DNA from: Polytrichum commune
Taxonomy: Eukaryota; Streptophyta; Polytrichopsida; Polytrichales; Polytrichaceae
Assembly (NCBI GenBank): GCA_950295325.1
Contig: OX485804.1
Location: 54,236,429 to 54,300,428, forward strand
Reading direction: 5' to 3'
DNA: 64,000 nucleotides
Positions 11,291-23,076 of the stretch are shown here, piece after piece (the stretch's first letter is position 1; the number at the start of each line of letters is the position of its first letter). A model generated the notes under the pieces. It did not search any database, was not told where the DNA came from, and saw only the letters and a program-made list of their open reading frames with translations. The translations under genes were made by a program, and so were the position numbers.

Positions 11291-13714
11291 GGTGTAGGTC
11301 CTAGATGTGGACCCAAAGAAATGGATAGCCAAATCTTTCCTAGTTTATAGTTGTCTCATTTTCAGTTGTGAAACTTTTACTACGACTAACAGGAGACCGT
11401 GCGGCTAATTCTCATCCTCAAATAATACTGTATCAACAAATCAGAGGAACTTGAACAATGAAACATGCACCTCTGAGAAAATAAAGAAGTGCATGGCGCC
11501 AATAAAATTTGAGAAGGTCCAACATTCACGTAGTCAAACTCCACTAAATATGAGGTCACTTGATTGGGGAGAAGGCGGGATGACTCGAGCAACTGGCAGA
11601 GCTCTGGTGCACAACGGAACTAGAGGTTGGCTTGGATTCTTGATTGAATCTTGAGGATCCTCCAGAAATGTACACACTAGTGTGTACAGTTTGCATCAGA
11701 TTCTTGGGTGCAACACCCAAGGCATGTGTGAACTTTTAATGGGTTTTCGCACTCCTTCCTTGCTCCATTAACTAGTTCGCCACTAGTCACGTCCAAGCCT
11801 TGCAAACACACCTCCCAAGCTAGTCCCTCATCCCTAGATACCTCCTTTGACATATAATCCCCTAAAACGTTCGTTTAAGGCTTGAAAATATGCCCTGGAC
11901 ACTTCCTACCACCTCATGTTTTTGGCCCGATCGACCAACTTCCAAAGGTCGTTTCCACAATATATGCTTGGATCTAGCATCTCTTACCTCCTACCATATA
12001 TGATCCAAAAACTCTACATCACAAGCTATCCATTGCATAATTTCAGTAACACATTCAACACCTTTGTCTTGTCAACACTAAGGACTATGTTAGCTTACAA
12101 GCAGTGATAGGAGAATACCAACAATGAATATACTCTTTAAATCCCTCTTTCAACATTTTACTGCTTGTTTTCCAAGACTGTTATCCGTCCGGACTGCAAT
12201 ACATTTCCAAGATACTACTTGTCCAAATCTAAAACTCACAAACATACACACCTTCTCTAAGAGTCTAAGCTATCTCCGCATATGTGTACTAAGAGAGCCA
12301 AAAGGCTCTAGGGCAATCCTTATATACTTCAAAACAACCACCTACTAGGTGGGTCAACTTGGTAGGTTGCCACCATGTCAAAACACTGCAACTAGCTGTC
12401 CTGATGTGTTTTTGCCCTGTGTCCAGTTCATGACTAGCTGGCAAATTGAGGTCATAAAAAACGGTCAACTAATATAAGACTCGCAATGCCTTTTTAATAA
12501 CTTTGGACCTACAAGTCATTTTTTGACCAACTAAATTACTAACACCAAATAATTATTATTACTCAATAGATTGTTTAGTAGTAAAACAATATAAACCAAC
12601 TAGTGGACATTCTAACAATTAATTGCATTAGGGACATATTTGACGTCAACCAATAAACTAACAATTTTTGCCCTTTTGATAATTTGTGACCAACTAGTTA
12701 GTTTTTGACGGGTTGGTTTACTATGGACATTTATGTTCTAATAACACAGTGCTAAATGCTACCTTAACATGAATGACAGACAAGGTGCACAACGATATAC
12801 AACTTTTCGCATATTGATACTAAGGCAGAGCTCAATAATCTGAAGCAATGGCAAAAGGAATGTAGGATGGCCCTCAGACACAATCTATACAACAAGGTAA
12901 GGTTTTTTTTTGCAACTTATAAGTTTGGAATGGATCCCATGAGCTAGGAACTTAAGTGGAATCAATTGAGTTATGTTGGATCATAGAGTAAATAAGATAA
13001 ATGTAGGAATTAATGTTAGCATGGGGAGATGCAAAATGGGGTGGAGATGAGAGAATACATGTGAGTTAAAATCTTGAATTGGAAGGTAGACTAGATTGGA
13101 TCAAAAGCTGTAAAAAAAAAAGGTGGAAGGTTAGAATAAGAAAGTAAAGAGATCTAGATCGGATCAAGTGAGGTAGCAATGATTGTAGGGGGAGATCAGG
13201 GTAAGGTTGTGAGACAACTTTGGGCATCAACCTAGGAAGTGAGATTAGGCTTAAGAGAACTAACCAAAAAAAAAGGATGTAAAGAGAGCTTTAGATCAAG
13301 GAGAATAGATTAGGGAGAGGAAACAAGAGGAGGTCAAAGGTGAGTGCAGGCAGAAGGATCAAGATTAGGCGAGGGGAGGTGGGAGGAGCGGGGCAAAAGG
13401 ATTTGTTTGCAAAGGTGGTGCTTGATTAGGATGGATGCAGTAAGGGTGAGGGAAGGGAGTCAGGAGAAACATAGGTGGGTGGCAGGAGTGGAGTGGCCGG
13501 GGACATGAATACGGGAGAGCACAACATGGGCGAGGGACAAGGAGCAGAGGGAGAGGAGGTGACAACAAACTCCACGATAGAGGGGAGGCAAGAGTGGATC
13601 AAAGCTGAGAGCTTGCCAAAGTGAGGGAATGGAGGAGGGAGGAGAAGGGAGAGGGAAGGTCAGAGCGTGGAGGCGGAGGGACGGAGGAAGGGGTTGGAGA
13701 GATGGGAGGGAAGG
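11291..13714. other. AT-rich, then purine-rich DNA without a gene
   Basis: No coding region that I can support. From about 12,950 the plus strand becomes G/A-rich (many AGGGGAGG-type tracts), giving long but low-complexity Pro/Leu/Ser-rich open frames on the minus strand that look like composition artefacts. Confidence 0.4.
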
Positions 13715-13722
13715 GTTGGGGG

Positions 13723-14471
13723 CAGGGTTGTCTATTGTGTCGTGACGGAGGCTAATCCCGACATAATGTCGTGGCGTCACGACATGTATCTGTCACGACA
13801 TTATGCCGGATGCCGTCTTTATCCTGACGAACTTGAATTTTACCGTATTTTTTTGTGTAATTACATTACCCCAATCAAGACACGTAGGATTTACGATGTC
13901 CACGTATGGTGCCATGTCAGCAAAGTAGAGGTAAAGTGGGAAAAAAATTACTAGCGCCCGTCCCCCCCCCCCCCGTTCCCCCCGCTCCCTACGTTCCCCT
14001 CCCCCATCCGGCACCCCATCCAGCCCTCATCCAGCCTCCATCCACCCCCCCCATCCGAACCCCAATCCAGCCCCCATCCGGCCCCCATCCGGCCTCCATC
14101 CGGCGTTCCCCCCGTCCGCATCCGTTCCCGCCCCCGTTCCCATCCCCGTCCGCTCCGTTCCCATCCCCGTCCGCTCCGTTCCCCTCCCCCCCACACCCTC
14201 ATTTGTCATATTTTACTACTTTGATTTTAACATAATGATAAACACAAAGGCAAAATGATTTACCTGGCAAGGGAAATATGCACATCCACGTCGGATTTTT
14301 CTGCCACATTGGATGCCACCTTGGCAAGAAGGTAAGTATTTTACCCACCCTACTAGCTTCCCCCTAGTATGACCCTACGTGGACCCTATTATGTCGTGAC
14401 GGAGGGGTCCGCCCCGACACGACACGTCATGACGTCATGACGATGGCAGGACGTCGCGATAGACAACCCTG
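13723..14471. mobile_element. hAT-type non-autonomous element, 749 bp
   Basis: The ends are inverted repeats starting CAGGGTTGTCTAT(T/C)G(T/C)G. The flanks are an 8-bp target duplication with one mismatch: GTTGGGGG at 13,715-13,722 and GTTGGGGA at 14,472-14,479. CAGGG ends with 8-bp duplications are typical of hAT elements. Just inside both ends are repeated GTCGTGACGG/GTCACGAC motifs, likely transposase sites. The middle (about 13,960-14,200) is C-rich with repeats of CCATCCGGCC and has no coding value. Confidence 0.75.
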
Positions 14472-14479
14472 GTTGGGGA

Positions 14480-17454
14480 GTAAACTGGAGAGGAAATGAG
14501 GGACAGAGGAAGAGAGAGGAATATGGAGAGTGGAGTATGGAAGAAATGATTGGAGCGATGGGAAAAGAGCGTGGGAAACTAGGTAGGGGAATGATGACCG
14601 GGGGTCAGACGTAGAGGGGAAAGGGTTGGGCAAGGAGTGCAAGGAGAAATGAAGCAGAATAGAAAGATAGAGTGCAGATGGGGGGAGGGGGTTGTTGCAA
14701 CCTTTGCTAGTGCCCCTTGACTATCTTGACCATTTCCCAATTTTATCAATGAGCACTAACCCTTCACATTCCACCATGGAAATGGTTAGCTCCCTATACT
14801 ACGGAGATGTAGTAGTAAATTTTGAATTTTTTGGTTCATTTCTAAAAAAAGTGGAAACAAAGTATTTATTCACCTAGTTATTGCCTAAAAGGACTAGTGG
14901 AAATGGGCAATAGTTTTGTGAGATCGGAAAGAGTTATTAGTAAGGGCAATAGTATGTTTGCAGCTGAGATAGTTACGAGAACTCGGCCGGCTCTCGGGGG
15001 ATATTAAGGAGTTGAGAATTCATAATTAGCTCTCGAAGAAATGAGCAAGGCTGGGAGAGCCGAGAGGGAGAGAGAGATATACTTTGATATTATAACTTTC
15101 TACAATTGCTTACAATTTGTTTTTCCTTTGAATGTCTTTGTTGAAATTGAGACTCAAATTGAGGTGATTCCAAGGTGAATGGACTGGATTAGATTGGAAC
15201 TTGAGTTAATTATGTACCTTGCTTTTTATATCGGAATACTTGCTTGAGGCAATATAGTTGAGAGGTGGACTTTTCTGTAATAAAAGGATAAATCCGGAGT
15301 TGCATTTCAAGTCTATTGTCTGGTGTTTATGAGTTGTCGTAGTAATCCACTTTGCTGGAAATCAATATTTGAATTGATTTGTGAGAATTATAATATTGTC
15401 AAGCATGTATGAGTTGCCTTGTCTAAATTTAATTTGAGGCTATGGCCTAGTCTGAATTGATTTCGTAATGCAAATTGGATTTTGTTTTGTATCAGGGATA
15501 ATACAAGAGCTTTGGTTGATTGAATTTACTATAATTATGACGTTATGGATAATTTTCATGCTCGCAATTGCTGGTCACATGATCTAAAGTATTTGTCAAT
15601 CTATTGTGAGTGATTGCGAGGCCATCGTATGTGAGGGAGATGGTCGGGTAAAATAGACTCGAATTTTGATAATAATTTCCGAGAATTAAACCCGAGAGTT
15701 CGGATTGGTCAGTTTATTGTCTTGTGCACTGAGAGTAATTTATATGATTTGATAGTCTACCCGAGGAAGAAATGGAATCCAAGAGTGATTGGGAAGCAAG
15801 AATTTGGAGGTACTCTAAGTATGGATTTATAGACAATTGATTGTTTTGTTGAATTGTGATCGGTTAATGATTAATGTTTCTACGTATGCAACTTAAGCAA
15901 ATTATCATTCTCAATTCTGAAATGATTTGTTCTTGCATTAATCGAATTCGAAGTCAATAGAACGAATCAACCTCGTACAAAACAATTTAACTCCTGAAGG
16001 TCATGGATTCAAAGCAAAGAGGTTGGATTTGTGGTTGCATTGAATTGTTTGACTGAGCAAATAAGTAGGACTATGGTCGTTGTAGTGTAAATGGAGAAAT
16101 TGTTTCTTTCTAACCTCTAATGGAAGGTGAAGCGTCAATGTGTGGAAACTATTGATTGTGAAGGGTTAACCGGTAGCGGGAGAAGATAAAAGGATGTGCT
16201 GCTTTTGAAATTGGTAAATATTGCTTGACAATTGAAATCTTAAATAGATTAAGAATAATGATTTTGGGCAAGCTTAGCTTGTAGTGTGTTAGTTGGGGTT
16301 GAATAGAGTTAGTTGTGTTACTCAAAGTATTAAGTTGAAAAGGATTAAAAAAAAGAGGGGCTTGAATCAATGTTTTATTGTTCGTTTAGGGTGTGGTGCT
16401 TGTGTTAAAATGGTTAGGAGCCTTTTTCCAGTAGATTAGGTTCTGGATTTTCGGGGGCCAGGAGGGGGGTGCCGAAGTCGATCGGCAGGGGGCTCATTTT
16501 TTTCCCTCTCTTTGTAATGTGTGCCGAAAGGTTGGAGAGCGGAGCCCTAGATACCGGGTTAGGATTGGTGATACATGTCGCCACAGGCAATGTGAATGCC
16601 ACAGCCGGGTTTTGGGAATCAGGGGAGTACAGGTAGATCATAATTGGGTGTGGGTTGAAGGGATTCGGAGGTTCACTGGAATTGAGGCAGGCTATGGAGA
16701 AGGGCTCAACAGCGGATGGATCTACCGCACAGTGAATGAAAGGGCGAAGGAGTAGAGAGGAGAACACGCCGAAATCGGCAAGGAGCAAGGCCACATTGCT
16801 AAAAAAGGTCCGGAGGCTGCTATAGCTGGGTGCACTCGAGGAAAGGGGTGTCAAGAACAGGAGCTAGATCCAAACTGGGTAATCTACAAGTTGCGAAGGA
16901 GGTGAAGCCTCGGCCGTGCAGACGGGCAAATACCTGGTTTCGGGCGGCAGGGATTTTTGTGCAGGTCCGACCAGCTCTTTTGTTTTGGAAGTCGACCTTT
17001 ACCAGGCGAGCATGCCGGGGACTAGAGCAGTGCACACAGGCTGTGGCTTGCGCCCACAATGTGACTATGAAAATCCACAGCTTGTTCGGGAGTTGAGTCC
17101 AGGAGGGAGAGATCGATACAGATAACGCCGAGGAGGTTGTGGGTAACAACTGCAAGAGTGTTGGCTGGTTCAAGCGCTTCAACTGAGGCAGAGGGAGTTG
17201 GCTTCCTCGGAGAAGGGGACAGCTCAGAGCCAATGAAGGGGAGGAGGTGCCACATGGCATTCTCAGGTTGCCGAGGCCAATCGTGAACCACAAGGAGTGA
17301 CCGAACCAGAAGCCTCTCGGCAGCTGGTGCCACAGTGCATCGAAACATGGGACTTGCTGGTTTTAACACAGGGACAAGTAAGGCATTTGGAGTGGATTGG
17401 TGGGGGTTCATGGGGGCTTCCATTAGGTAGGAGGTTAGGGGTTTGGTTCGTTGC
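14480..17454. other. Non-coding DNA left of the MULE, part of a split older repeat
   Basis: No supportable gene. 14.9-16.4 kb is AT-rich without structure. 16.4-17.45 kb is GC-richer with minus-strand open frames up to 157 aa that match no family I know. The MULE inserted at 17,464, and its right flank after 29,408 continues a repeat also found at about 38.5-39.1 kb. This stretch is therefore probably the left half of that older element. Confidence 0.35.
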
Positions 17455-17463
17455 ATTACTAGG

Positions 17464-17551
17464 GGAGGGAAGCTATCTTATGAGCGATGAGCAGTGAGCG
17501 GTGAGCGGTGAGCAGTAACACATGAGCAATGAGCAGTAACATATGAGCAAT
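17464..17551 (+). repeat. MULE left TIR with 7-mer repeats
   Basis: After GCTATCTTATGAGC come head-to-tail units GAGCGAT, GAGCAGT, GAGCGGT, GAGCGGT, GAGCAGT, then two looser units separated by AACAYATGAGCAATGA. The right end has the complementary arrangement. Such subterminal tandem motifs usually bind the transposase. Confidence 0.75.
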
Positions 17552-17698
17552 GATTCCAAATTTAGTAAAGACACACGGGTTTAGGGTACACAACCAAAAT
17601 TTTGACAAATTAATTGCATATTTTCAATTGTAAATTGCCAATATTTTAAATGAAGCACAAGTGAAAGGGCCCTATTTCCATAGATCATTTAAAACACT

Positions 17699-17885
17699 TT
17701 CAATTCATTGCTGATTTTTATTATAATAATCCAAACCAATACATGTCATTTATTGACATCCTTATACATGTAGTTACAACCAACACTTGCACAACTACTC
17801 ACATTCCACAACACCATCAAGCTCAAGTAGGTGCATAACCTCATTATACGTACATGTAGGTGCCATAATTGTGAGCCACTCAAAC
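17699..17885 (-). pseudogene. Duplicated terminal exon of the MULE transposase
   Basis: On the minus strand this reads APTCTYNEVMHLLELDGVVE followed by a stop. The transposase itself ends APTYTYNEVMRLLELAGIVE before CE and its stop. The similarity continues downstream through TGCTGATTTTTATTATAA at 17.7 kb and 18.28 kb, so about 190 bp of gene end was duplicated at a spacing near 577 bp. The SWIM finger is not in the copy. It is a non-functional tail lying after the real stop codon. Confidence 0.7.
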
Positions 17886-17964
17886 TGCTCACGGGTTGAA
17901 TTAAGGCCCAAAATCTACAAATGAAAGGAAATTAGATATTAGAAATAGTCAATATGTAGGTAAC

Positions 17965-18185
17965 TACTAGGTTTTGAGACATCCGCCTGTGGATGCGAGT
18001 TGTGTAAGAGACTGGTATTAGGTCTGTATCAACCCGGGTTCGAATCCGGTTGGTTACATTGACTGGTGCTATCCCAAATTGAGCTAGTGATAAAGCAGGA
18101 ATAATTTATAGGCGGATACCAAGAAGACGTTACTACGCGGATGTGCGTAGAATCTTCTCAATTATTTTTTATTTTTAGAAACTTG
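17965..18185 (+). repeat. Possible tRNA-derived SINE remnant
   Basis: GGTTCGAATCC at 18,037-18,047 is a perfect pol III B box, with a poor A-box-like GGATGCGAGT about 38 bp upstream and a T/A-rich tail near 18,165-18,180. No cloverleaf acceptor stem can be formed, so it is not a tRNA gene. It lies between the two copies of the transposase 3' end. Confidence 0.3.
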
Positions 18186-18370
18186 TTATTATTTATCCAT
18201 GTCAATCAATCAAACCGCTCACGGTTGGGTCGTAGTCTAAATAGAAATGAAGTTATTGAATCATTTGAAATACTTCCAGCCCATTGCTGATTTTTATTAT
18301 AAAAATCCAAACAAAAACATGTCATATTTTGACATTCAAATATATGGTACTTAATAGACCATTTGCAATA

Positions 18371-21300
18371 CTACTCACACTCTACAATACCAGCAAGTTC
18401 AAGTAGTCGCATGACCTCGTTATAGGTATATGTAGGTGCATGAATGAATTTGTCACTCTCGTAATCCACCTTGCACAAAAATCTAAACACATAATAAAGA
18501 TGTTTACAATACACCCATTTTCCTTTCTTTTCCAATGCATGAGAGGACATTTTCGTGAAATCCGGGCATGTGCAATGCGGGATGTCGCCAATTGTGACAT
18601 GGTAGGTGATATCCTGCTTGGAGACAATGTTGATTATCACTCCAAAGCCCGGATATGGAATGGCAGTGACCCCAACCACATAGTAACCCTCCATGAGCCC
18701 GGCGCTCTCCCATTTGTTTTTGTGATCCGCTAGCGGTGCTGTTGGATTACGACGCACTGTCTTTCCAAACCTGAATGTAGGGTGGGCGTCCGGGTTTGGT
18801 GGCATAGAAAAATGCGAGCGAAGGATGGGGAGAGTTGCGATTGTTGAAAGCCTACGACGAGGGGACAATGCCTCCCTCTGCTGTAGTTGAAATCCAGCAT
18901 CTTCAAGTGCCAAAACCTCCTCTCGCGATAGATTGGTACCTATCTTCACCGGCCATGTGTTGGGTACTATAGGCCAGTCCAACACATATTTCTTCTTACT
19001 GCCACTCACACAACGTTTGATGTCGTCAGGGCAAAACCAAAATTCATACTCCACATTGTTGGGAGAGCGAAATTCCTTCCTGAGCCCTTTGTATGTTGGA
19101 GCAGGTAATCCATGTTTCCCAGTCCCGACTTTGGCATTGCACATAGTCCCTATGATGGCCTGCAGTGCCCAACATCGTTTGGCTGAGTTGGGTGGTAATC
19201 TTGCAATGTGCCACTTGGAAGCAAGACAATCTGTCTCTAACACGGATGTAGTATGAGCCACACCATGAATTGTAGAACTCAACGATTCCTCTATGCGTTG
19301 ACGAGTTGCTCGGGTGTTCGGACGAGGAATGGAATAGTTCACTTTGTCGGGTCGATGAAAGTCACAATCAACACTCGGTGGTAGGTTGAGTTTGCGTTTG
19401 GTGGAACCAAAGAGCTCTGACCCTTCCAATGCACAATCTCTAGTGTTGACGTCTTCTGCCCCTGGATAAGACTTCATGGCATCGGCCAACATTTTTGGAT
19501 CTCCACACCTGGCAGCCGCTTTGAGTTTCAAGGATGCCGAATCAGGACCTTTACCATCAGACCCCCCTTTCAACCATGTCCGGTAATTTGCAATTTGCAT
19601 GAAGGCACGGATCATGTCGTCCACTATAGCTTCATATAAACAAGTCATCTTGTTGCCGGACTGTTGGAGCCATTTGTTGTGTACAGTTACTGCAAGGTTG
19701 CATGTTGGCATTTCTGCACGCTCTTCTATTGTCATATCCTATGAACAACACACAAATACAAGGATAAGACAAACATAAGATAGATTATATATCTAGGTTT
19801 GGGTCGTTCAACCCAAAATGGCTGCCACGTTTGGGTCGAACGACCCAAACTGCCTACAAGGTTTGGATCGAACAACCCAAACTGCCTACAAGGTTTGGGT
19901 CGATTGACCCAAACTGTTTGTTGTTTGTTATGTACAGTCTCTGCAAGGTTGCATATTGGCATTCCCGCACGCTCTTTTATTGTCATATCCTATGAACAAC
20001 ACAGAAAGACAAAAATAAGAAAAACATAGGATATATTACATTGAATAATGAAGTTTGATATGTATTTACAAGTAGCATATGGCCACCCCATTGTCTGTAA
20101 CGAAAGTGCCAAAATCCCAACCACTCTGAAAGGCCAAGGATGCCTTCTTCGGAGGCAGCTCCAGATGACAACCACCAAGAACGAATAACATGGTACTTGG
20201 TCTCAGCGTCGTCCATTGTTTTCGCGTCTTTGTAATCCTTGCATATTTGTTTGTGTTGAAATTGCAAGGATGGTTTGATATACTTTTGGGTCGCCTTATC
20301 CAAGCTTGCGGACCAATAGAAAAGACATGTACGCTCACGTGCAACCATGGGTAGACTTGGATCACCATCCCCGTAAATCGCCCTCACCGCATTCCAATTA
20401 GCTTGAGCACTATCAGCCATAAACCCTTTGAAGTTTACGTTTGGTACATCATTATCTGCCATGACAGCATTCAAATTTTCCCAAAAGAGAATTTGCGCTG
20501 CACCATCTTCAGATTGCATGTCACAACACGCAATAGTCAATACTTTACAGTATCGACTGTCGTACACATGGCAAGCCATGGTCGTCCAGTCCTTCAAACG
20601 TTTGACATGGTCAAACATAATCCATGAATTCTCCATATCCCCACTGACTTGCATCCTCTTCACAAGCTCCACACCACTACCTGGAAGGTCTACAAACATC
20701 TTGAAAACAAACACTTTGTCCTTTGACTGCCCTGGGAACCGACTACCATGGACGAATTTGAAAGCAGAGTGGTCTTTGAGCGCCATAATACTATCCATAG
20801 TTCCCATTCTACTACGCAAAAAACGCTTTAATCCAGATACAAAGTTACGACAATTTGGAGAGGCAAGAGTGCTGAATTTGTCCATGACGACCTCTAGGGA
20901 TGAACCAACCAAGTGATGGCCTTCGACATTTGCGGGAGATTTGAGAAGGTAATCGGCCAAAAATTGTTTGCTCGCCGCCATAACTATGGCTGAATTTTTT
21001 GCTGTGGGTGTTTTCAATACTTCATTTGCAACGCATTGGTATGCCATGTCCAATGATTCACGGCATGTGCCATTGGCCACAGGGTGATCATGTACACCAA
21101 GATGAATGCAAGCCCTGGACATTCCAACGGATGTGGAGTGAATGTATATGATTCGAGCATTACACAAAGTAATGCACACAGGTGTGGAACGACATACCTT
21201 ACACTCGACAGTGGACTTAGTAGGGGGAACAACACCCACAGCAAATGGGATAGGAGTTGAACCGGCCCATTCAGTGTTGTTCCGGAGGCCCCCATTGCGA

Positions 21301-22213
21301 TTCATGCAATCACAGTAGTCATTATGACATTGGAGATGACCAGCACAAGTAGAGCGCCGGAAGGACAGTCCAAAGTCATTTTGGATATTCGTGGTTTTGG
21401 TGGTGCACCAAGGGTGACCGTCGCACATCTTGTCCATGCCGTCCATTGAGCGGCCATATGTACTTGGAGCTTTGAGTGCCACAGGAGGCAAGAGAAATAA
21501 AACATCACCATTAAAAGAAGATGGTAAGGGCCGGTTCACTTGACTTCACGAACATCTATACTGTCAAAATCAGTGGATGCAAGATCGGACTTTGATCTTT
21601 TTCTTGACTTTGTCAGCTTCAAGGCATCAACCATAGTCAACCCTGTAGATGAAGGTGAAGGGTGTAGTGGAGGACGTTGAGAAGGTGAGATTTGGGGAAC
21701 CACCTTCTTGTACATAAGACCGCAAGGGAATTTGGCTACATGTATAGGAAGTTGGGAAGGAATAAAATGAACACTTCTAAATGGAAATGGCGATGTGTTT
21801 GAAAGATCAACAGATGCACAAATGTCATCTTCTGAATCTGATAGCACAAATACACTATTATCAAGGGGTTCCACCTTAACAGGTGTGATAGAGGGAATTT
21901 GAACTGTGGATGTATCGGATTCGTTTGTCAAAATGATAGTTGAAGCTTGCATTTGAGACTCAGAAAGTCCTATCACCCTAAATGAACCAGGTCCTAAGAT
22001 CCACATAAAACCAACATCAGTTATATTTTTTGGAACCAAAATTGTTTCATACACCTCTCCATCTGCAGAATACATCTCATGCTCTAAATACATGGTTCCT
22101 ATCTGGAAGTTGAATCTCAAACTAAGTAAATCCTCTGAAACACTCACATGACCATCATCTTGGAGTGGCAAGATGAAGGGAACAAAAGATCCATGAGCTC
22201 TAATGGTAGCCAT
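18371..22213 (-). CDS. MULE transposase with SWIM zinc finger, three exons
   Basis: Exons 22,213-21,562, 21,469-20,070 and 19,738-18,371 are in one frame across GT-AG introns of 92 and 331 bp, giving about 1,139 aa. Residues 1-217 are a low-complexity N-terminus with a SUMO-site-like VKVE (112-115), a SIM-like VFVL-SDSEDD (121-130) and a basic KSRKRSK (202-208). Exon 2 starts with a Cys/His-rich zinc segment ending IHLGVHDHPV. The nuclease core follows, with candidate acidic residues in HVYDSRY, FMADSAQANW and a later Glu. Exon 3 holds NLAVTVHNKW and the SWIM motif C-T-C-P...Y-C-K-H-L, the usual C-x-C-xn-C-x-H of MULE transposases, which bind the TIRs and cut DNA in the nucleus. No stop interrupts the frame. 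The first intron is the least certain. The second intron contains a duplicated exon start and four palindromes. Confidence 0.75.
19798..19914. repeat. Four palindromes at 32-bp spacing in a transposase intron
   Basis: Units start at 19,798, 19,830, 19,862 and 19,894, exactly 32 bp apart. Each is a TTTGGGTCG-N2-CGACCCAAA-type palindrome with one or two changes, separated by spacers like CTGCCTACAAGG. The same motif and period form the 15-unit array at 24,651-25,118 in the other gene of the element. Confidence 0.9.
19923..19988 (-). pseudogene. Duplicate of the start of transposase exon 3
   Basis: On the minus strand, after an acceptor-like TTGTTCATAG, it reads DMTIKERAGMPICNLAETVH then NK. 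The exon used at 19,738 reads DMTIEERAEMPTCNLAVTVH then NK. The intron sequence just upstream is duplicated too (spacing about 248 bp). The copy runs into the palindromes without a visible donor, so it is probably a relic, or an alternative exon. It keeps Glu in NLAET, where the open-frame exon has Val. Confidence 0.7.
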
Positions 22214-22735
22214 AGAAAATCAAAAGACCATATGAACAACACATCACAAAAATATTGGGTGAATATTGCTTTTGTATAGAGTTGCGTGAGGAAATGAATG
22301 GAAATGAGAACGTGTGATACAATAATGGATGGAGATGAAAGCGTGTGATACATAGCATCTAATAATACAGAAGTGGACATAATACAATAATAGTCAGAGA
22401 CTATTTACGAGCAAGATATACACAAAATGACGTCAAATACTAAAAGGATTGGTAGAAATTTAAAATATATATGTGTGGACTGACGCAGATGTAGAAAGAA
22501 TTAAAATTGGTTGGAAAAATAAATTATTGATCATTATGAATAGAACAAAGTAGGTGTCAGAAAATTTTGGCGGATATAACAAAAATAAACACATAATGAC
22601 AAACGCGTTAAAATATCTCGTTCATTGAACGCCAATTACAACATGTGATCGTAATATACGCCGGATTTTGTGAGATAGATACATTGGAAGAATAAATGAT
22701 AGTACCTAATAGAAAACATATCATAGACACCAACG
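22214..22735. promoter_or_regulatory. Divergent promoter region between the two MULE genes
   Basis: This 522-bp AT-rich spacer separates the start codons of the transposase (minus) and the methyltransferase-like gene (plus), so it must hold both promoters. It contains a short direct repeat (GAAATGAGAACGTGTGATAC and GAGATGAAAGCGTGTGATAC at about 22,290-22,350). No clear TATA box can be assigned to either start. Confidence 0.5.
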
Positions 22736-23076
22736 ATGGTAGACGATGTAGAGAGAACACCCGTGAGGCTGAAGAGAAGACGTAGGAAAGCTTTGTATTT
22801 CACTTCCGAGAAAAAGAGGTTCAGACTCAGTGTGGGAAAGAATGATGCAAAAAAAGAAGGGAAAAAAAACTTATTGAGTACGGTAGAAGAAACTGTGAAG
22901 ACACTGTATTTTGATGCGATGGAGGATGATGAAGGTGCAAAGAGCAAAGAAGATGTAGACGATCGTAAATCAGAATCCGAATTGAAGACGGGTTCAAAGA
23001 AGACGACAAACAAAAAGGTAAGACAGTTCAACGTTCACATACTTTGATAGTGCATAAGTTGTAAGTTAGGACGGAG

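Noticed and set aside
13365-14235. Pro- and Gly-rich open frames as structural protein genes
   Set aside because: Low-complexity frames on both strands of purine- or C-rich DNA and inside a MITE.
16414-17456. Minus-strand open frames of 144-157 aa as genes
   Set aside because: They overlap in different frames in GC-richer repeat DNA, show no domain, and similar artefacts occur at 37.5-38.4 kb beside the same repeat.
17965-18065. Functional tRNA gene
   Set aside because: The B box is perfect, but there is no acceptor stem or good A box.
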